In this document: in pieces, positions 8,558 through 17,421 of the stretch
Layout of the letters: the number at the start of each line of letters is the position of its first letter
Position numbering within the stretch: the first letter of the stretch is position 1
Notes under the pieces: generated by a model
What the model was told of the DNA's origin: nothing
Database searches by the model: none
The model's input: only the letters and a program-made list of their open reading frames with translations
Assembly: GCF_003033885.1 (NCBI RefSeq)
Contig: NZ_CP024081.1
Span: forward strand, 5,106,497 to 5,170,496
DNA: 64,000 nucleotides
Direction of reading: 5' to 3'
Origin: Pseudomonas rhizophila
GTDB lineage: Bacteria > Pseudomonadota > Gammaproteobacteria > Pseudomonadales > Pseudomonadaceae
Translations under genes and position numbers: made by a program

Positions 8558-9565
8558 TCAATGGTAGCCGTCGTCATGGGTCACCTTGCCTCGGAACACG
8601 TAGTAGCTCCAGAAGGTGTACACCAGAATCAAAGGAATGATGAACAGCGTCCCGACCAGCATGAACCCCTGGCTCTGTGGCGGTGATGCCGCGTCCCAGA
8701 TGGAGATGGATGGCGGCACGATGTTCGGCCACAAGCTGATGCCCAGACCGCTGTAACCGAGGAAGATCAGCGCCAGCGTCAGAATGAACGGCGTGTAGTT
8801 GGCGTTGCGGGCAACGGCGCGAAACAACCCGTACATGGTCACCAGCACCAGGATCGGCACCGGCAGGAACCAGAACAGATTCGGCAGGGTAAACCAGCGC
8901 GCCGCGATATCGGCGTGAGCCAGCGGAGTCCAGATACTGACGATACCGATCACCGCCAGCACCCCGAACGCCAGCGGCCTGGCCAGGTTATGCATCTGCT
9001 CCTGCAACTTGCCTTCGGTTTTCATGATCAGCCAAGTGCAGCCGAGCAAGGCGTAGGCGACGATCAAGGCCAGGCCACAGAAGACGGTGAACGGTGTGAA
9101 CCAGTCCAGGGAGCCGCCGGCGAACTGGCGATCGACCACTTCGAATCCATCAATGAACGCCCCCAACGCCACCCCCTGGAAGAAGGTGGCCGTCAGGGAA
9201 CCGCCGATGAACGCCTTGTCCCACAGATGGCGCTTGTGAGCCTTGGCCTTGAAGCGAAACTCAAAGGCCACGCCGCGGAAAATCAGCCCGATGAGCATCA
9301 GGATCAGCGGCAGGTACAGCGCCGAAAGCACCACCGAATAAGCCAGCGGAAACGCCCCGAACAGGCCCGCGCCACCCAGCACCAGCCAGGTTTCGTTACC
9401 GTCCCAGACCGGCGCTACGGTGTTCATCATCACGTCACGATCACGCTCGGCCTTGATGAAGGGGAAAAGAATGCCGATCCCCAGGTCAAAGCCATCCATG
9501 ATCACGTACATCATGATGCCGAAGATGATGACCACGGCCCAGATCAGCGGAAGATCAATACCCAT
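8558..9565 (-). CDS. cioB: Cyanide-insensitive quinol oxidase subunit II
   Basis: CydB-family subunit of a bd-type terminal oxidase in the inner membrane. The 335-residue product begins MGIDLPLIWAVVIIFGIMMY and keeps the subunit II signatures VIMDGFDLGIG and VAPVWDGNETWLV. Around eight hydrophobic segments are evident. The start lies 3 bases past the cioA stop, so the two are cotranscribed. Together with cioA it oxidises ubiquinol with oxygen without pumping protons and allows respiration when haem-copper oxidases are blocked. Confidence 0.95.
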   Translation of the reverse strand: MGIDLPLIWAVVIIFGIMMYVIMDGFDLGIGILFPFIKAERDRDVMMNTVAPVWDGNETWLVLGGAGLFGAFPLAYSVVLSALYLPLILMLIGLIFRGVAFEFRFKAKAHKRHLWDKAFIGGSLTATFFQGVALGAFIDGFEVVDRQFAGGSLDWFTPFTVFCGLALIVAYALLGCTWLIMKTEGKLQEQMHNLARPLAFGVLAVIGIVSIWTPLAHADIAARWFTLPNLFWFLPVPILVLVTMYGLFRAVARNANYTPFILTLALIFLGYSGLGISLWPNIVPPSISIWDAASPPQSQGFMLVGTLFIIPLILVYTFWSYYVFRGKVTHDDGYH

Positions 9566-9568
9566 GAC

Positions 9569-11008
9569 TCAATTCCCCTTGTGCGAGCTGTCGTTATGGT
9601 CCACTTCGTCGTCGCCATCATCGGCGGCCGACAATGGACGGGCCGGGGTACGTTTCTGACCCGGGCCACCGTCGGCCGGCTCATCTTCATGGGCTTCCGG
9701 CCCTTTGCGCACCAGGCGCATCATGTAGCTCAGCCCCGCACCGAACAGCGCGAAATACACCACGACGAACAGCACAAGCGTGATGCTCATCTGCGCAAAG
9801 CTGTGGCCGGAGGAAGCATCGGCCGTGCGCATCAGGCCGTAGACCACCCAGGGCTGGCGACCGATTTCGGTGGTGAACCAGCCAGCAAGGATCGCGATCA
9901 GGCCGGACGGCCCCATCCACAAGACCATGTGAAGGAACGGTCGGGATTGGTAGAGCCGGTCGTTGCGGCGCAACCAGAGACTGCACAGACCGGTGAAAAT
10001 CATCAGCAGCCCCAGGCCCACCATGATCCGGAACGACCAGAACACAATGGTCGAATTCGGTCGGTCTTCAGGCGGGAACTCCTTGAGGGCCGGCACCTGT
10101 TTGTCCAGGCTGTGGGTCAGGATCAGGCTGCCCAGGTAGGGGATTTCCACGGCGAACCGGGTCTTTTCCGCCTGCATGTCCGGCCAGCCAAACAGGATCA
10201 GCGGGGTAGGCTCATTGCCGACATTTTCCCAGTGACCTTCGATGGCCGCGATCTTGGCCGGTTGATGCTTGAGGGTGTTGAGGCCATGGAAGTCGCCAAT
10301 GACGGCCTGGATCGGCGCCACCAGCAACGCCATCCACATCGCCATCGAGAGCATGCGGCGAATGGCCGGGGTATCCCGACCGCGCAACAAGTGCCAGGCC
10401 GCCGACGAACCGACGAAAAACGCCGTGGCGACAAACGCTGCCGTGGACATGTGCAACAGGCGATAGGGGAACGAGGGGTTGAACACCACCGCCAGCCAGT
10501 CCACCGGGATGACCCGGCCATCGATGATTTCGTAGCCCTGGGGAGTCTGCATCCAGCTGTTGGAGGACAGGATCCAGAACGTCGAAATCAGCGTGCCGAT
10601 CGCTACCATGACTGTGGAAAAGAAATGCAGACCACGCCCGACGCGGTTCCAACCGAACAGCATCACCCCCAGGAACCCGGCTTCGAGGAAGAACGCCGTG
10701 AGCACCTCGTAAGTCAGCAGCGGCCCGGTGACCGCACCGGCAAAGTCAGAGAAACGGCTCCAGTTGGTGCCGAACTGATAGGCCATGACCAAACCGGATA
10801 CCACACCCATGCCGAAGTTGACGGCAAAGATCTTCGACCAGAAGTGGTACAGGTCGCGGTAGGTGTCGTCGCGGGTCTTGAGCCACAAGCCCTCGAGTAC
10901 CGCCAGGTAACTCGCCAGGCCGATGGTGATGGCCGGGAACAGGATATGGAACGAGATGGTGAACGCGAACTGGATTCGGGCGAGATCGAGCGCCTCCAAA
11001 CCGAACAT
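9569..11008 (-). CDS. cioA: Cyanide-insensitive quinol oxidase subunit I
   Basis: CydA-family subunit carrying the haems. The 479-residue protein starts MFGLEALDLARIQFAFTISFH; the start at 11008 follows an AGAGGAAGA ribosome site, and longer forms are rejected. His21 in the SFHILFP segment is the conserved haem ligand near the N-terminus, and the quinol loop is of the short type seen in CIO rather than E. coli cytochrome bd-I. An ANR/FNR-like box lies about 160 bases upstream, fitting the known anaerobic repression of cioAB by ANR in P. aeruginosa. Confidence 0.95.
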   Translation of the reverse strand: MFGLEALDLARIQFAFTISFHILFPAITIGLASYLAVLEGLWLKTRDDTYRDLYHFWSKIFAVNFGMGVVSGLVMAYQFGTNWSRFSDFAGAVTGPLLTYEVLTAFFLEAGFLGVMLFGWNRVGRGLHFFSTVMVAIGTLISTFWILSSNSWMQTPQGYEIIDGRVIPVDWLAVVFNPSFPYRLLHMSTAAFVATAFFVGSSAAWHLLRGRDTPAIRRMLSMAMWMALLVAPIQAVIGDFHGLNTLKHQPAKIAAIEGHWENVGNEPTPLILFGWPDMQAEKTRFAVEIPYLGSLILTHSLDKQVPALKEFPPEDRPNSTIVFWSFRIMVGLGLLMIFTGLCSLWLRRNDRLYQSRPFLHMVLWMGPSGLIAILAGWFTTEIGRQPWVVYGLMRTADASSGHSFAQMSITLVLFVVVYFALFGAGLSYMMRLVRKGPEAHEDEPADGGPGQKRTPARPLSAADDGDDEVDHNDSSHKGN

Positions 11009-11164
11009 AAGTCTTCCTCTGTCAGGTAAAACCGGCTGCGGGCGGGGCTTGCATCGCAACCTCCAGGGATATGGAGTGCGATGCTTTTCAAATCGTTCTT
11101 TTTTTAAACCGTCACAACGCAGGAACGTGGCCGGATGGCCGCCAGCCCAAGCCCCCGAAGGGTA

Positions 11165-11178
11165 TTGACCTGGATCAA
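11165..11178. promoter_or_regulatory. ANR/FNR-type box upstream of cioAB
   Basis: The sequence TTGACCTGGATCAA matches the FNR/ANR consensus TTGATNNNNATCAA at nine of ten fixed positions. It lies in the 505-base gap between cioA and the divergent MFS gene, about 157 bases upstream of the cioA start. ANR is known to repress cioAB in P. aeruginosa; here control is inferred. Confidence 0.65.
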
Positions 11179-11302
11179 GCAATGCTCAAAGAGTAGTCGC
11201 ATTATGGCCGCCGGACGGCGTGGTCTTTTGTCGCGTGACAGGTTGTCTCAGTGCTGCAATCCTGCTCTAAGCCAAGATTTCTTGAATCTTGAGGAGTGCA
11301 CT

Positions 11303-11399
11303 GTTGTGGCGAGGGGATTTATCCCCGCTCGAGTGCGCAGCGCTCGCAAAAGCTTGGGGCCGCTTCGCCCCCCAGCGGGGATAAATCCCCTCGCCACAA
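11303..11399. repeat. REPIN of the GTGGCGAGGGG type
   Basis: A near-perfect long inverted repeat: TGTGGCGAGGGGATTTATCC on one side and its complement about 60 bases on. It fills part of the gap between cioA and the MFS gene. The rest of this 505-base gap holds the ANR-like box and no recognisable gene. Confidence 0.85.
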
Positions 11400-11513
11400 A
11401 AAAAGCGTGCCATGTGAAAAGTAGATGCTTGGCTAACTATTTTTCCAGCAACCGCAACCTCCAGTTACAACTCGGTGATAATCTCGATGCCCTCATCACC
11501 GGACCCGTCATAG

Positions 11514-12752
11514 ATGCCCAACCAAGCGCCATTGCTGCTCCGCCACCACCGCCCCTTCATCGCCTTCTGGCTGGCCCGGATTTTCACCGCCAGTGGCTTC
11601 CAGATGCTCACCGTGGCCATCGGCTGGAACCTCTATCAACTGACCGGCAACGTATTGGACCTGGGTCTTGTAGGGTTGGTGGAGTTTGCTCCGCGTGTGC
11701 TGTTCATGCTGCACACCGGGCATGTGGCCGACCGCTATGATCGCCGCAAGGTCGCGGCGATCTGCCAGTCGTTGCAGGCGATGATTGCCCTGGCGCTGGT
11801 CATCGGCAGCGCCACCGATAACGTCACGCGGGAGATGATCTTCATCCTCGCCTTCCTGCTGGGCGCCGCCCGCTCCTTTGAGATGCCGACCACCCAAGCG
11901 CTGCTGCCGAGCATCGTGCCGGCCGCGCTGTTTCCCCGCGCCGTGGCCGCCGCGCAGTCGGCCCAGCAGTCCGCGACCATCGTCGCCCCGGCACTGGGCG
12001 GTCTGCTCTATGCCTTCGGCAGCGTCTGGGTCTATGGGCCGACCGTGTTGCTCTACGTCATCGCCTGCTGCCTGATGCTCAACCTGCCCGCCCGCCAGAC
12101 GCCGCTGAACAAAGGCAAGGCAACCATGGATTCGTTGCTGGCCGGGATTCGCTTCATCCGCAGCCGCCCGGACATTCTCGGGGCGATTTCCCTGGACCTG
12201 TTCGCGGTACTGCTGGGCGGCGCGACCGCGCTGTTGCCGGTGTTCGCCAAGGATATTCTGCTTACCGGTCCCTGGGGCCTGGGCCTGCTGCGCTCGGCTC
12301 CGGCGGTGGGGGCCTTGCTGATGTCGCTATGGCTGGCGCGGTTTGCCGTGGAGCGCAAGGTCGGTCGGGTGATGTTCACCGCCGTGGGCGTGTTCGGCGT
12401 CGCCACCATTGCCTTCGGCCTCTCCACTTCGTTCTGGTTTTCCCTGGCGGTGCTGGTGGTGCTAGGCGCGGCGGACATGATCAGCATGGTGATCCGCGCC
12501 TCCTTCGTGCAGTTGGAAACGCCAGACGAAATGCGCGGCCGGGTCAGCGCCGTGAACGGACTGTTCATCGGTGCCTCGAACCAGTTGGGCGAGTTCGAGT
12601 CCGGCCTGACCGCCCACTGGTTCGGCACCGTGCCGGCGGTGGTCATGGGCGGTGTCGGCACACTGCTGGTGACCGGGGTCTGGATCAAACTGTTCCCGAC
12701 CCTGGCCAACCGTGACCGGATGCACGAACCGGTGGACGCTGCGAAAACCTAA
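11514..12752 (+). CDS. MFS transporter, EntS-like exporter family
   Basis: A 412-residue major facilitator with about twelve hydrophobic segments. The first (FIAFWLARIFTASGFQML), the loop motif GHVADRYDRRKV after TM2, and the matching central loop place it in the EntS/DUF894 group of proton-driven exporters. Substrate is unknown. Its stop overlaps the stop of the convergent molybdenum hydroxylase gene by a few bases. No siderophore biosynthesis genes are nearby. The ribosome site is weak, so the start is less certain than the family call. Confidence 0.8.
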   Translation: MPNQAPLLLRHHRPFIAFWLARIFTASGFQMLTVAIGWNLYQLTGNVLDLGLVGLVEFAPRVLFMLHTGHVADRYDRRKVAAICQSLQAMIALALVIGSATDNVTREMIFILAFLLGAARSFEMPTTQALLPSIVPAALFPRAVAAAQSAQQSATIVAPALGGLLYAFGSVWVYGPTVLLYVIACCLMLNLPARQTPLNKGKATMDSLLAGIRFIRSRPDILGAISLDLFAVLLGGATALLPVFAKDILLTGPWGLGLLRSAPAVGALLMSLWLARFAVERKVGRVMFTAVGVFGVATIAFGLSTSFWFSLAVLVVLGAADMISMVIRASFVQLETPDEMRGRVSAVNGLFIGASNQLGEFESGLTAHWFGTVPAVVMGGVGTLLVTGVWIKLFPTLANRDRMHEPVDAAKT

Positions 12753-14950
12753 AGCAATTTATCCAGCGTGATGGGAAAGTCCCGGACACGTTTGCCGGTG
12801 GCGTGATAAATCGCATTGGCCACGGCCGCCGCCACACCAACGATGCCAATCTCACCGACGCCCTTGGAGCCGAGGGCATTGACGATCTCGTCGTGCTCGT
12901 CGACAAAAACCACGTCAATGTCCCCGATGTCGGCGTTCACCGGCACATGGTATTCCGCCAGGCTGTGATTCATGTGCCGGCCCAACGCATGGTCAGTCAA
13001 GGTTTCTTCGTGCAAGGCCATGCCGACGCCCCAGACCACGCCGCCGAGGATCTGGCTGCGCGCGGTTTTCGGGTTGATCACCCGTCCGGCGGCGATGGCG
13101 CTGACCACCCGATTGACCTTCACCGTGCCCAAGTCCTCATCCACCAGCACTTCGACAAACACCGCCGAATGCGTGGCCGTAGCGTAGGCTTGGCGTTTTT
13201 CCTCCGGCTCGGCAGTAACCTGAACCTGCAAGGGCGTCTCGCCGCTTTTTTGCGCCAACTCTGCCAACGAGACACAGGCCTCGCCCAACCGTAGCTGACC
13301 GTCGGCAAACGTCACTTGCTCAAGGGTCGCGCCAGCAAAGGCCGGACAGCTCTGCCGCGCCACAGCCAGGAGTTTTTCCTTCAGGGCTTCACAGGCCTGC
13401 TGCACAGCGGTGCCCACCGACGAGACGGTGAACGAGCCGCCCTGCAGCGGCGCAGTCGGCAGCGACGAATCACCGAGGATAAAGGTGACGTTTTCCAGGG
13501 AAACGCCTGACGCTTGGGCGGCGATCTGGGTCATGACTGTGTAGGTGCCAGTACCGATGTCAGTGGTGGCACTGCTGACGGTCAACTGACCGTTGGCATC
13601 CAGCGAGGCCCGAGCGCTGGCCTTCTGCTGCATGGCCTCCCACACACCGCCCGCCATGCCCCAACCGACCAACTGCCGACCTTCACGCATGCTGCGCGGT
13701 TCCGGGTTGCGCTTGTCCCAGCCGAAACGACGGGCACCTTGGGCATAGCACTCACGCAACTCCTTGCTGGAATATGGCTTGTCTTCGTTCTCGTTACGCT
13801 CGGCATAGTTGAGCAACCGCAGTTGAACCGGATCGATCGCCAGGGCACAGGCCAGTTCATCCATGGCGCACTCCAGGCCGATCAGTCCCAGGGCAGCGCC
13901 GGGAGCGCGCATGTCCAGCGGCGTATAGACGTCCAACGGCACCAGTTTGTAGGTCAATTCAACGTTGTCGCAGTGATAGAGCATGCCGCTCCACTCCACC
14001 ACATGCTCGGTGAAATCTTCAAAGCGCGAGGTCTGGCCGATGGCGGTATGCGCCACCGCCAACAGTCGCCCGTTGGCCGCGGCCCCCAGTTGCAGGCGCT
14101 GAAAGGTCCGTGGTCGATAGCCAAAGGTAAACATCTGCTGGCGCGTCAGACTGACCCGCACCGAGCGTTTGAGCGTCAGCGCTGCCATCACCGCCAGGGG
14201 CAGTTGGTACTGTGGCCGCAGCCCGGAACCGAAGGCGCCGCCCACATAGGCGGCAAACACTCGCACCTGCTCTTTCTCAAGCCCGAAGACCTTTTGCACA
14301 TAGGCCTGGCAGTTTTGCGTGCCTTGGGTCTTGTCGTGGATGTGCAGGCTGCCGTCAGGCTGATACAGCACGGTGGAGGCATGAGGCTCCATCGGGTTGT
14401 GGTGTTCGATCGGTGTGCTGTAGGACACGTCCACACTGAGGGCCGAACTGGCGTACTCGCCCTGAAAATTCCCACGGGGCTTGGGCAATTCTGCCGGCGC
14501 CGGATGGGCTTCGTTTTGCAGGATTGCCAGATCGGTCTGATGGTCCCGGGCTTCATATTCGATTTCAATAAGCGAACCGGCGTAGCGGGCCAGCTCGAGG
14601 TTTTCAGCGACCACCAAGGCCAACGGCTGGCCGCTGTAGAGTACCTGATCGTTGTACAGCGGTCGGAACGGCGAACCCTCTGCCGCATCGGCGTCCTCGT
14701 AAGGCTCGTCGTAGCTGGCGATCCTGGGGCGGTTGGTGTGGTCGATCACCGTGACCACCCCGGGCAACGCCAACGCTCGGGTGGCATCGATGCGCAGCAC
14801 GCGGCCACGGGCGATGCTGCTGGAGACGACGCTGCCGTGCAGCAAACCGTCCTCGGGGTATTCGCCGGCATATCGGGCCTGGCCGGTGACCTTGAGCAGG
14901 CCATCGACCCGGTCAAGTGGTTGCCCTATGGATTTGCTCGAAGCATTCAT
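12749..14950 (-). CDS. Molybdenum hydroxylase large subunit (xanthine dehydrogenase family, PaoC-like)
   Basis: Molybdopterin-binding catalytic subunit of 733 residues. It has an N-terminal aldehyde oxidase/xanthine dehydrogenase a/b hammerhead domain (LDRVDGLLKVTGQARYAGEYP) and the long molybdenum-binding domain. The catalytic base is Glu700 in GVGEIG near the C-terminus. Overall layout is closest to PaoC (YagR) of E. coli, an aldehyde oxidoreductase using molybdopterin cytosine dinucleotide. Its ATG overlaps the stop of the FAD subunit (TGATG), so translation is coupled. The substrate is probably an aromatic aldehyde or a heterocycle and cannot be fixed from sequence. Confidence 0.88.
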   Translation of the reverse strand: MNASSKSIGQPLDRVDGLLKVTGQARYAGEYPEDGLLHGSVVSSSIARGRVLRIDATRALALPGVVTVIDHTNRPRIASYDEPYEDADAAEGSPFRPLYNDQVLYSGQPLALVVAENLELARYAGSLIEIEYEARDHQTDLAILQNEAHPAPAELPKPRGNFQGEYASSALSVDVSYSTPIEHHNPMEPHASTVLYQPDGSLHIHDKTQGTQNCQAYVQKVFGLEKEQVRVFAAYVGGAFGSGLRPQYQLPLAVMAALTLKRSVRVSLTRQQMFTFGYRPRTFQRLQLGAAANGRLLAVAHTAIGQTSRFEDFTEHVVEWSGMLYHCDNVELTYKLVPLDVYTPLDMRAPGAALGLIGLECAMDELACALAIDPVQLRLLNYAERNENEDKPYSSKELRECYAQGARRFGWDKRNPEPRSMREGRQLVGWGMAGGVWEAMQQKASARASLDANGQLTVSSATTDIGTGTYTVMTQIAAQASGVSLENVTFILGDSSLPTAPLQGGSFTVSSVGTAVQQACEALKEKLLAVARQSCPAFAGATLEQVTFADGQLRLGEACVSLAELAQKSGETPLQVQVTAEPEEKRQAYATATHSAVFVEVLVDEDLGTVKVNRVVSAIAAGRVINPKTARSQILGGVVWGVGMALHEETLTDHALGRHMNHSLAEYHVPVNADIGDIDVVFVDEHDEIVNALGSKGVGEIGIVGVAAAVANAIYHATGKRVRDFPITLDKLL

Positions 14951-15939
14951 CAGGCTTGTCCTCCCACCAGTGCGGCATCGCTCAAGGCGCGGACCACTGC
15001 CCGGCGCGCCAGTCTGACCTTGAAGCCGTTATGTTCCAGCGGCTCGGCGTTTTGCAACAGCGCGTCAGCGGCAGCAGTGAAGGTTTCGCGGCTGACGGTC
15101 TGGCCGGTCAGCCAGCTCTCCACGGCCCGGTCGCGCCAGGGTTTGTGGGCCACGCCGCCGAGGGCCAGGCGCGCCTGGCGGATCACCGGCCCGTCCAGCT
15201 CGAGCGCCGCCGCTACCGAAACCAGCGCAAAGGCGTAGGAAGCCCGGTCCCGAATTTTCAAGTAATGGCTGTGTTCAGCGAAACCGGCGGCAGGCAACTC
15301 AATGGCGGTGATCAGTTCATCATCGGCCAGTTGGTTGTCCCGTTCCGGGGCATCGCCGGGCAGACGGTGAAAGTCAGCGAACTCGATGGTCCGTGCCCCG
15401 CCCCGACCGATAACATGCACCACGGCCTCCAAGGCAGCCAGTGCCACGCACATGTCGGAAGGGTGCGTGGCGACACATTGATCACTGGCGCCGAATATCG
15501 CGTGCATACGGTTCAAGCCGTCCCGAGCCGGACAGCCGCTGCCTGGCCGTCGCTTGTTGCACGGCACGTTGGCGTCATAGAAGTAATAACAGCGGGTGCG
15601 TTGCAGGAGGTTACCGCCGGTGCTGGCCATGTTGCGCAACTGCGGCGAGGCGCCCGCCAGGATTGCCTGGGAAAGCAGCGGATAGCGGCGCTGGATCCAG
15701 GGATGCCAAGCCAGATCGGCATTGCTCACCAACGCGCCGATCATCACCCCACCGGAAGGGGTTTCGCTGAGGTCCGCCAGGGGCAGCCCGGTAATGTCGA
15801 TCAGGTGCTCGGGGCGGGTGAGGTTTTCTTTCATCAGGTCCAGCAGGTTGGTGCCACCGGCAATGAAGCGTGAAACCGGGCTCGACAAGTCGACGGCGGC
15901 CTGCACGGTGTCGGGCTTGCTGTATTGGAAAGGGTTCAT
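14950..15939 (-). CDS. Molybdenum hydroxylase FAD subunit (PaoB-like)
   Basis: A 329-residue subunit with the FAD_binding_5 fold: the flavin loop FIAGGTNLLDLM is at about residues 25-36 and STGGNLLQRTRC at about 106-117. A cysteine cluster (Cys117, 127, 136, 155, 164) in the extra loop matches the insertion that binds a [4Fe-4S] cluster in PaoB and 4-hydroxybenzoyl-CoA reductase. It would pass electrons from molybdenum and the iron-sulfur clusters to FAD. Both gene junctions overlap (ATGA upstream, TGATG downstream). Confidence 0.88.
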   Translation of the reverse strand: MNPFQYSKPDTVQAAVDLSSPVSRFIAGGTNLLDLMKENLTRPEHLIDITGLPLADLSETPSGGVMIGALVSNADLAWHPWIQRRYPLLSQAILAGASPQLRNMASTGGNLLQRTRCYYFYDANVPCNKRRPGSGCPARDGLNRMHAIFGASDQCVATHPSDMCVALAALEAVVHVIGRGGARTIEFADFHRLPGDAPERDNQLADDELITAIELPAAGFAEHSHYLKIRDRASYAFALVSVAAALELDGPVIRQARLALGGVAHKPWRDRAVESWLTGQTVSRETFTAAADALLQNAEPLEHNGFKVRLARRAVVRALSDAALVGGQA

Positions 15940-16454
15940 TGATCACCTCCCTGCTGACAGAGCGGCAATGCCTCTTCGATAGCGTCACGAATGTTGTTGT
16001 AGGCGCCGCACCGGCAGAGATTGCCGCTCATCAGTTCGCTGATCTGCGCCCCAGTCTGTGCCCGGCCTTCATTGGCCAATCCCACCGCGGAACAGATCTG
16101 CCCAGGCGTGCAGTAACCGCACTGGAAGGCGTCGTGCTTGATGAAAGCCTGCTGCATGGGATGCAACTGATCACCGTTGGCCAACCCCTCGATGGTGGTC
16201 AGCTCAGCGCCGTCGCACATCACCGCCAGGGTCAGGCAGGCGTTGATCCGCTTGCCATCGCGCAGCACCGTACAGGCACCACATTGACCGTGGTCGCAAC
16301 CTTTCTTGCTGCCCACCAGATCCAGTTGCTCACGCAGCAGGTCCAGCAGCGTGGTCCAGGGCAGCACGTGCAGTTCGCGCGCCTGACCATTGAGCGTCAA
16401 GCGGATCGGATGGCGGACGAAGGACGCCGGTGTCGCTTCGGACAGGGTCGCGCT
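15936..16454 (-). CDS. Molybdenum hydroxylase [2Fe-2S] subunit (PaoA-like)
   Basis: A 172-residue small subunit with two [2Fe-2S] domains. The plant-ferredoxin type is in CDHGQCGACTVL with a fourth Cys in INACLTL, and the second, four-helix type, is in CGYCTPGQ and CRCG. The start at 16454 (MSATLSEATPASF) begins close to the ferredoxin domain. E. coli PaoA carries a Tat signal for periplasmic export; I see no twin-arginine signal here, so the complex is probably cytoplasmic. First gene of a three-gene operon. Confidence 0.88.
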   Translation of the reverse strand, partial: SATLSEATPASFVRHPIRLTLNGQARELHVLPWTTLLDLLREQLDLVGSKKGCDHGQCGACTVLRDGKRINACLTLAVMCDGAELTTIEGLANGDQLHPMQQAFIKHDAFQCGYCTPGQICSAVGLANEGRAQTGAQISELMSGNLCRCGAYNNIRDAIEEALPLCQQGGDQ

Positions 16455-16587
16455 CATAAACACCTCACGGTTGGTCGTACACTCGCGGCGTTTTCGCAAA
16501 CCGCCGTCATAAGGGGTACGACTTCGGGGTGGGGTGAGCGTTCAAGGCAAGTTAGCGACGTTGGAAGCCAGCGCCTTCAGTGGGTCG

Positions 16588-16770
16588 GCTTGCATTGATG
16601 TTGAATGTACTGACGCCATCGCGAGCAGGCTCGCTCCCACATTGGTTCTCGGGTGTTCATAGATGCTGCCTCCACCACAAATCCCTGTGGGAGCGAGCCA
16701 GCTCGCGATAGCGGTGGGTTAGCTTGCATTGATGTTGAGGAGCAAGCTTTCTCGCCACAGGCCGGTGGCT
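16588..16770. repeat. REPIN nested in a short direct repeat
   Basis: The REPIN proper spans about 16615-16715 (ATCGCGAGCAGGCTCGCTCC, then its inverse GGAGCGAGCCAGCTCGCGAT). A 17-base direct repeat GCTTGCATTGATGTTGA lies on both sides, at 16588-16604 and 16722-16738. Just after it a single degraded REP arm (GGAGCAAGCTTTCTCGCCAC) is seen. This accounts for most of the roughly 325-base gap upstream of the molybdenum hydroxylase operon. Confidence 0.75.
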
Positions 16771-16779
16771 TGAAGAGTG

Positions 16780-17346
16780 TCAGGCCAGCAACTCCGCCGC
16801 CACCACGCCCCTCATGCCCTTGCCACAGAGCTGTTCCACCAGCGTCAAGGCAAACGCCAGCGCGGCAGCCGAGCCTTGGGCGGTGATGCAGTTGCCGTCC
16901 ACCACCACCGGCTGATCGACAAAATTGCAACCGGACAGTTGCTGGCTCACGGCGGGCAGGCAGGTCATGCGGCGCTGGCGCAGTACGCCGAACGCCTGCA
17001 AGGCAAGGGCCGGGGCTTCGGCGATGGCGGCGAAGAAACGTCCAGTGGCGGCCTGGTCCTTGATCAGTTGTCGCAGTGGCTGATGGGCCGCCAGGTGTTG
17101 GGCGCCGATGATGCCGCCGGGCAGGACGATCAGATCAAAGTCCTGTGCCAACAAGTCCACCAGCATACCGTCGGCGGTCAGGCGCGTGCCGCGGGCACAG
17201 GTGAGCATCCGCCGCCCTTCGATACTTGCCACCACCACTTCGACCTGAGCTCGACGCAGCACGTCGATCAGCGTAACGGTCTGCAAGTCGTCGACACCCT
17301 CGGCGACGGCTATCAGGGCTCGGGGGATCTTGGTTCCAGGCATCAT
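16780..17346 (-). CDS. DJ-1/PfpI family protein lacking catalytic residues
   Basis: A 188-residue protein of the DJ-1/YajL group: the N-terminal strand and GVDDLQTVTLIDVLRR, the LPGG turn at residues 75-78, and RFFAAIAEAPALAL at the nucleophile elbow are all clear. The reactive cysteine of the usual AAICAAP elbow is replaced (AAIAEAP, Ala109), and the partner glutamate of the EEIE-type motif is Gln22. Glyoxalase, deglycase or chaperone functions of DJ-1 depend on that cysteine, so this paralog is probably not enzymatic in that way. It is upstream of, and same strand as, the molybdenum hydroxylase operon, but a REPIN separates them. Confidence 0.8.
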   Translation of the reverse strand: MMPGTKIPRALIAVAEGVDDLQTVTLIDVLRRAQVEVVVASIEGRRMLTCARGTRLTADGMLVDLLAQDFDLIVLPGGIIGAQHLAAHQPLRQLIKDQAATGRFFAAIAEAPALALQAFGVLRQRRMTCLPAVSQQLSGCNFVDQPVVVDGNCITAQGSAAALAFALTLVEQLCGKGMRGVVAAELLA

Positions 17347-17421
17347 CGGTGTTCTCCGCTGGGTGGTTTATGAAGCCTAGTCAGGTTTGCCGGGCCGCGT
17401 GCGGCTTGTCAGGCTGGAAGG

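Noticed and set aside
8915..11029. A 704-codon open frame opposite cioAB
   Set aside because: It is antisense to two clear oxidase genes, has a composition rich in His, Gln and Arg, shows no domain, and is explained by high GC third positions on the other strand.
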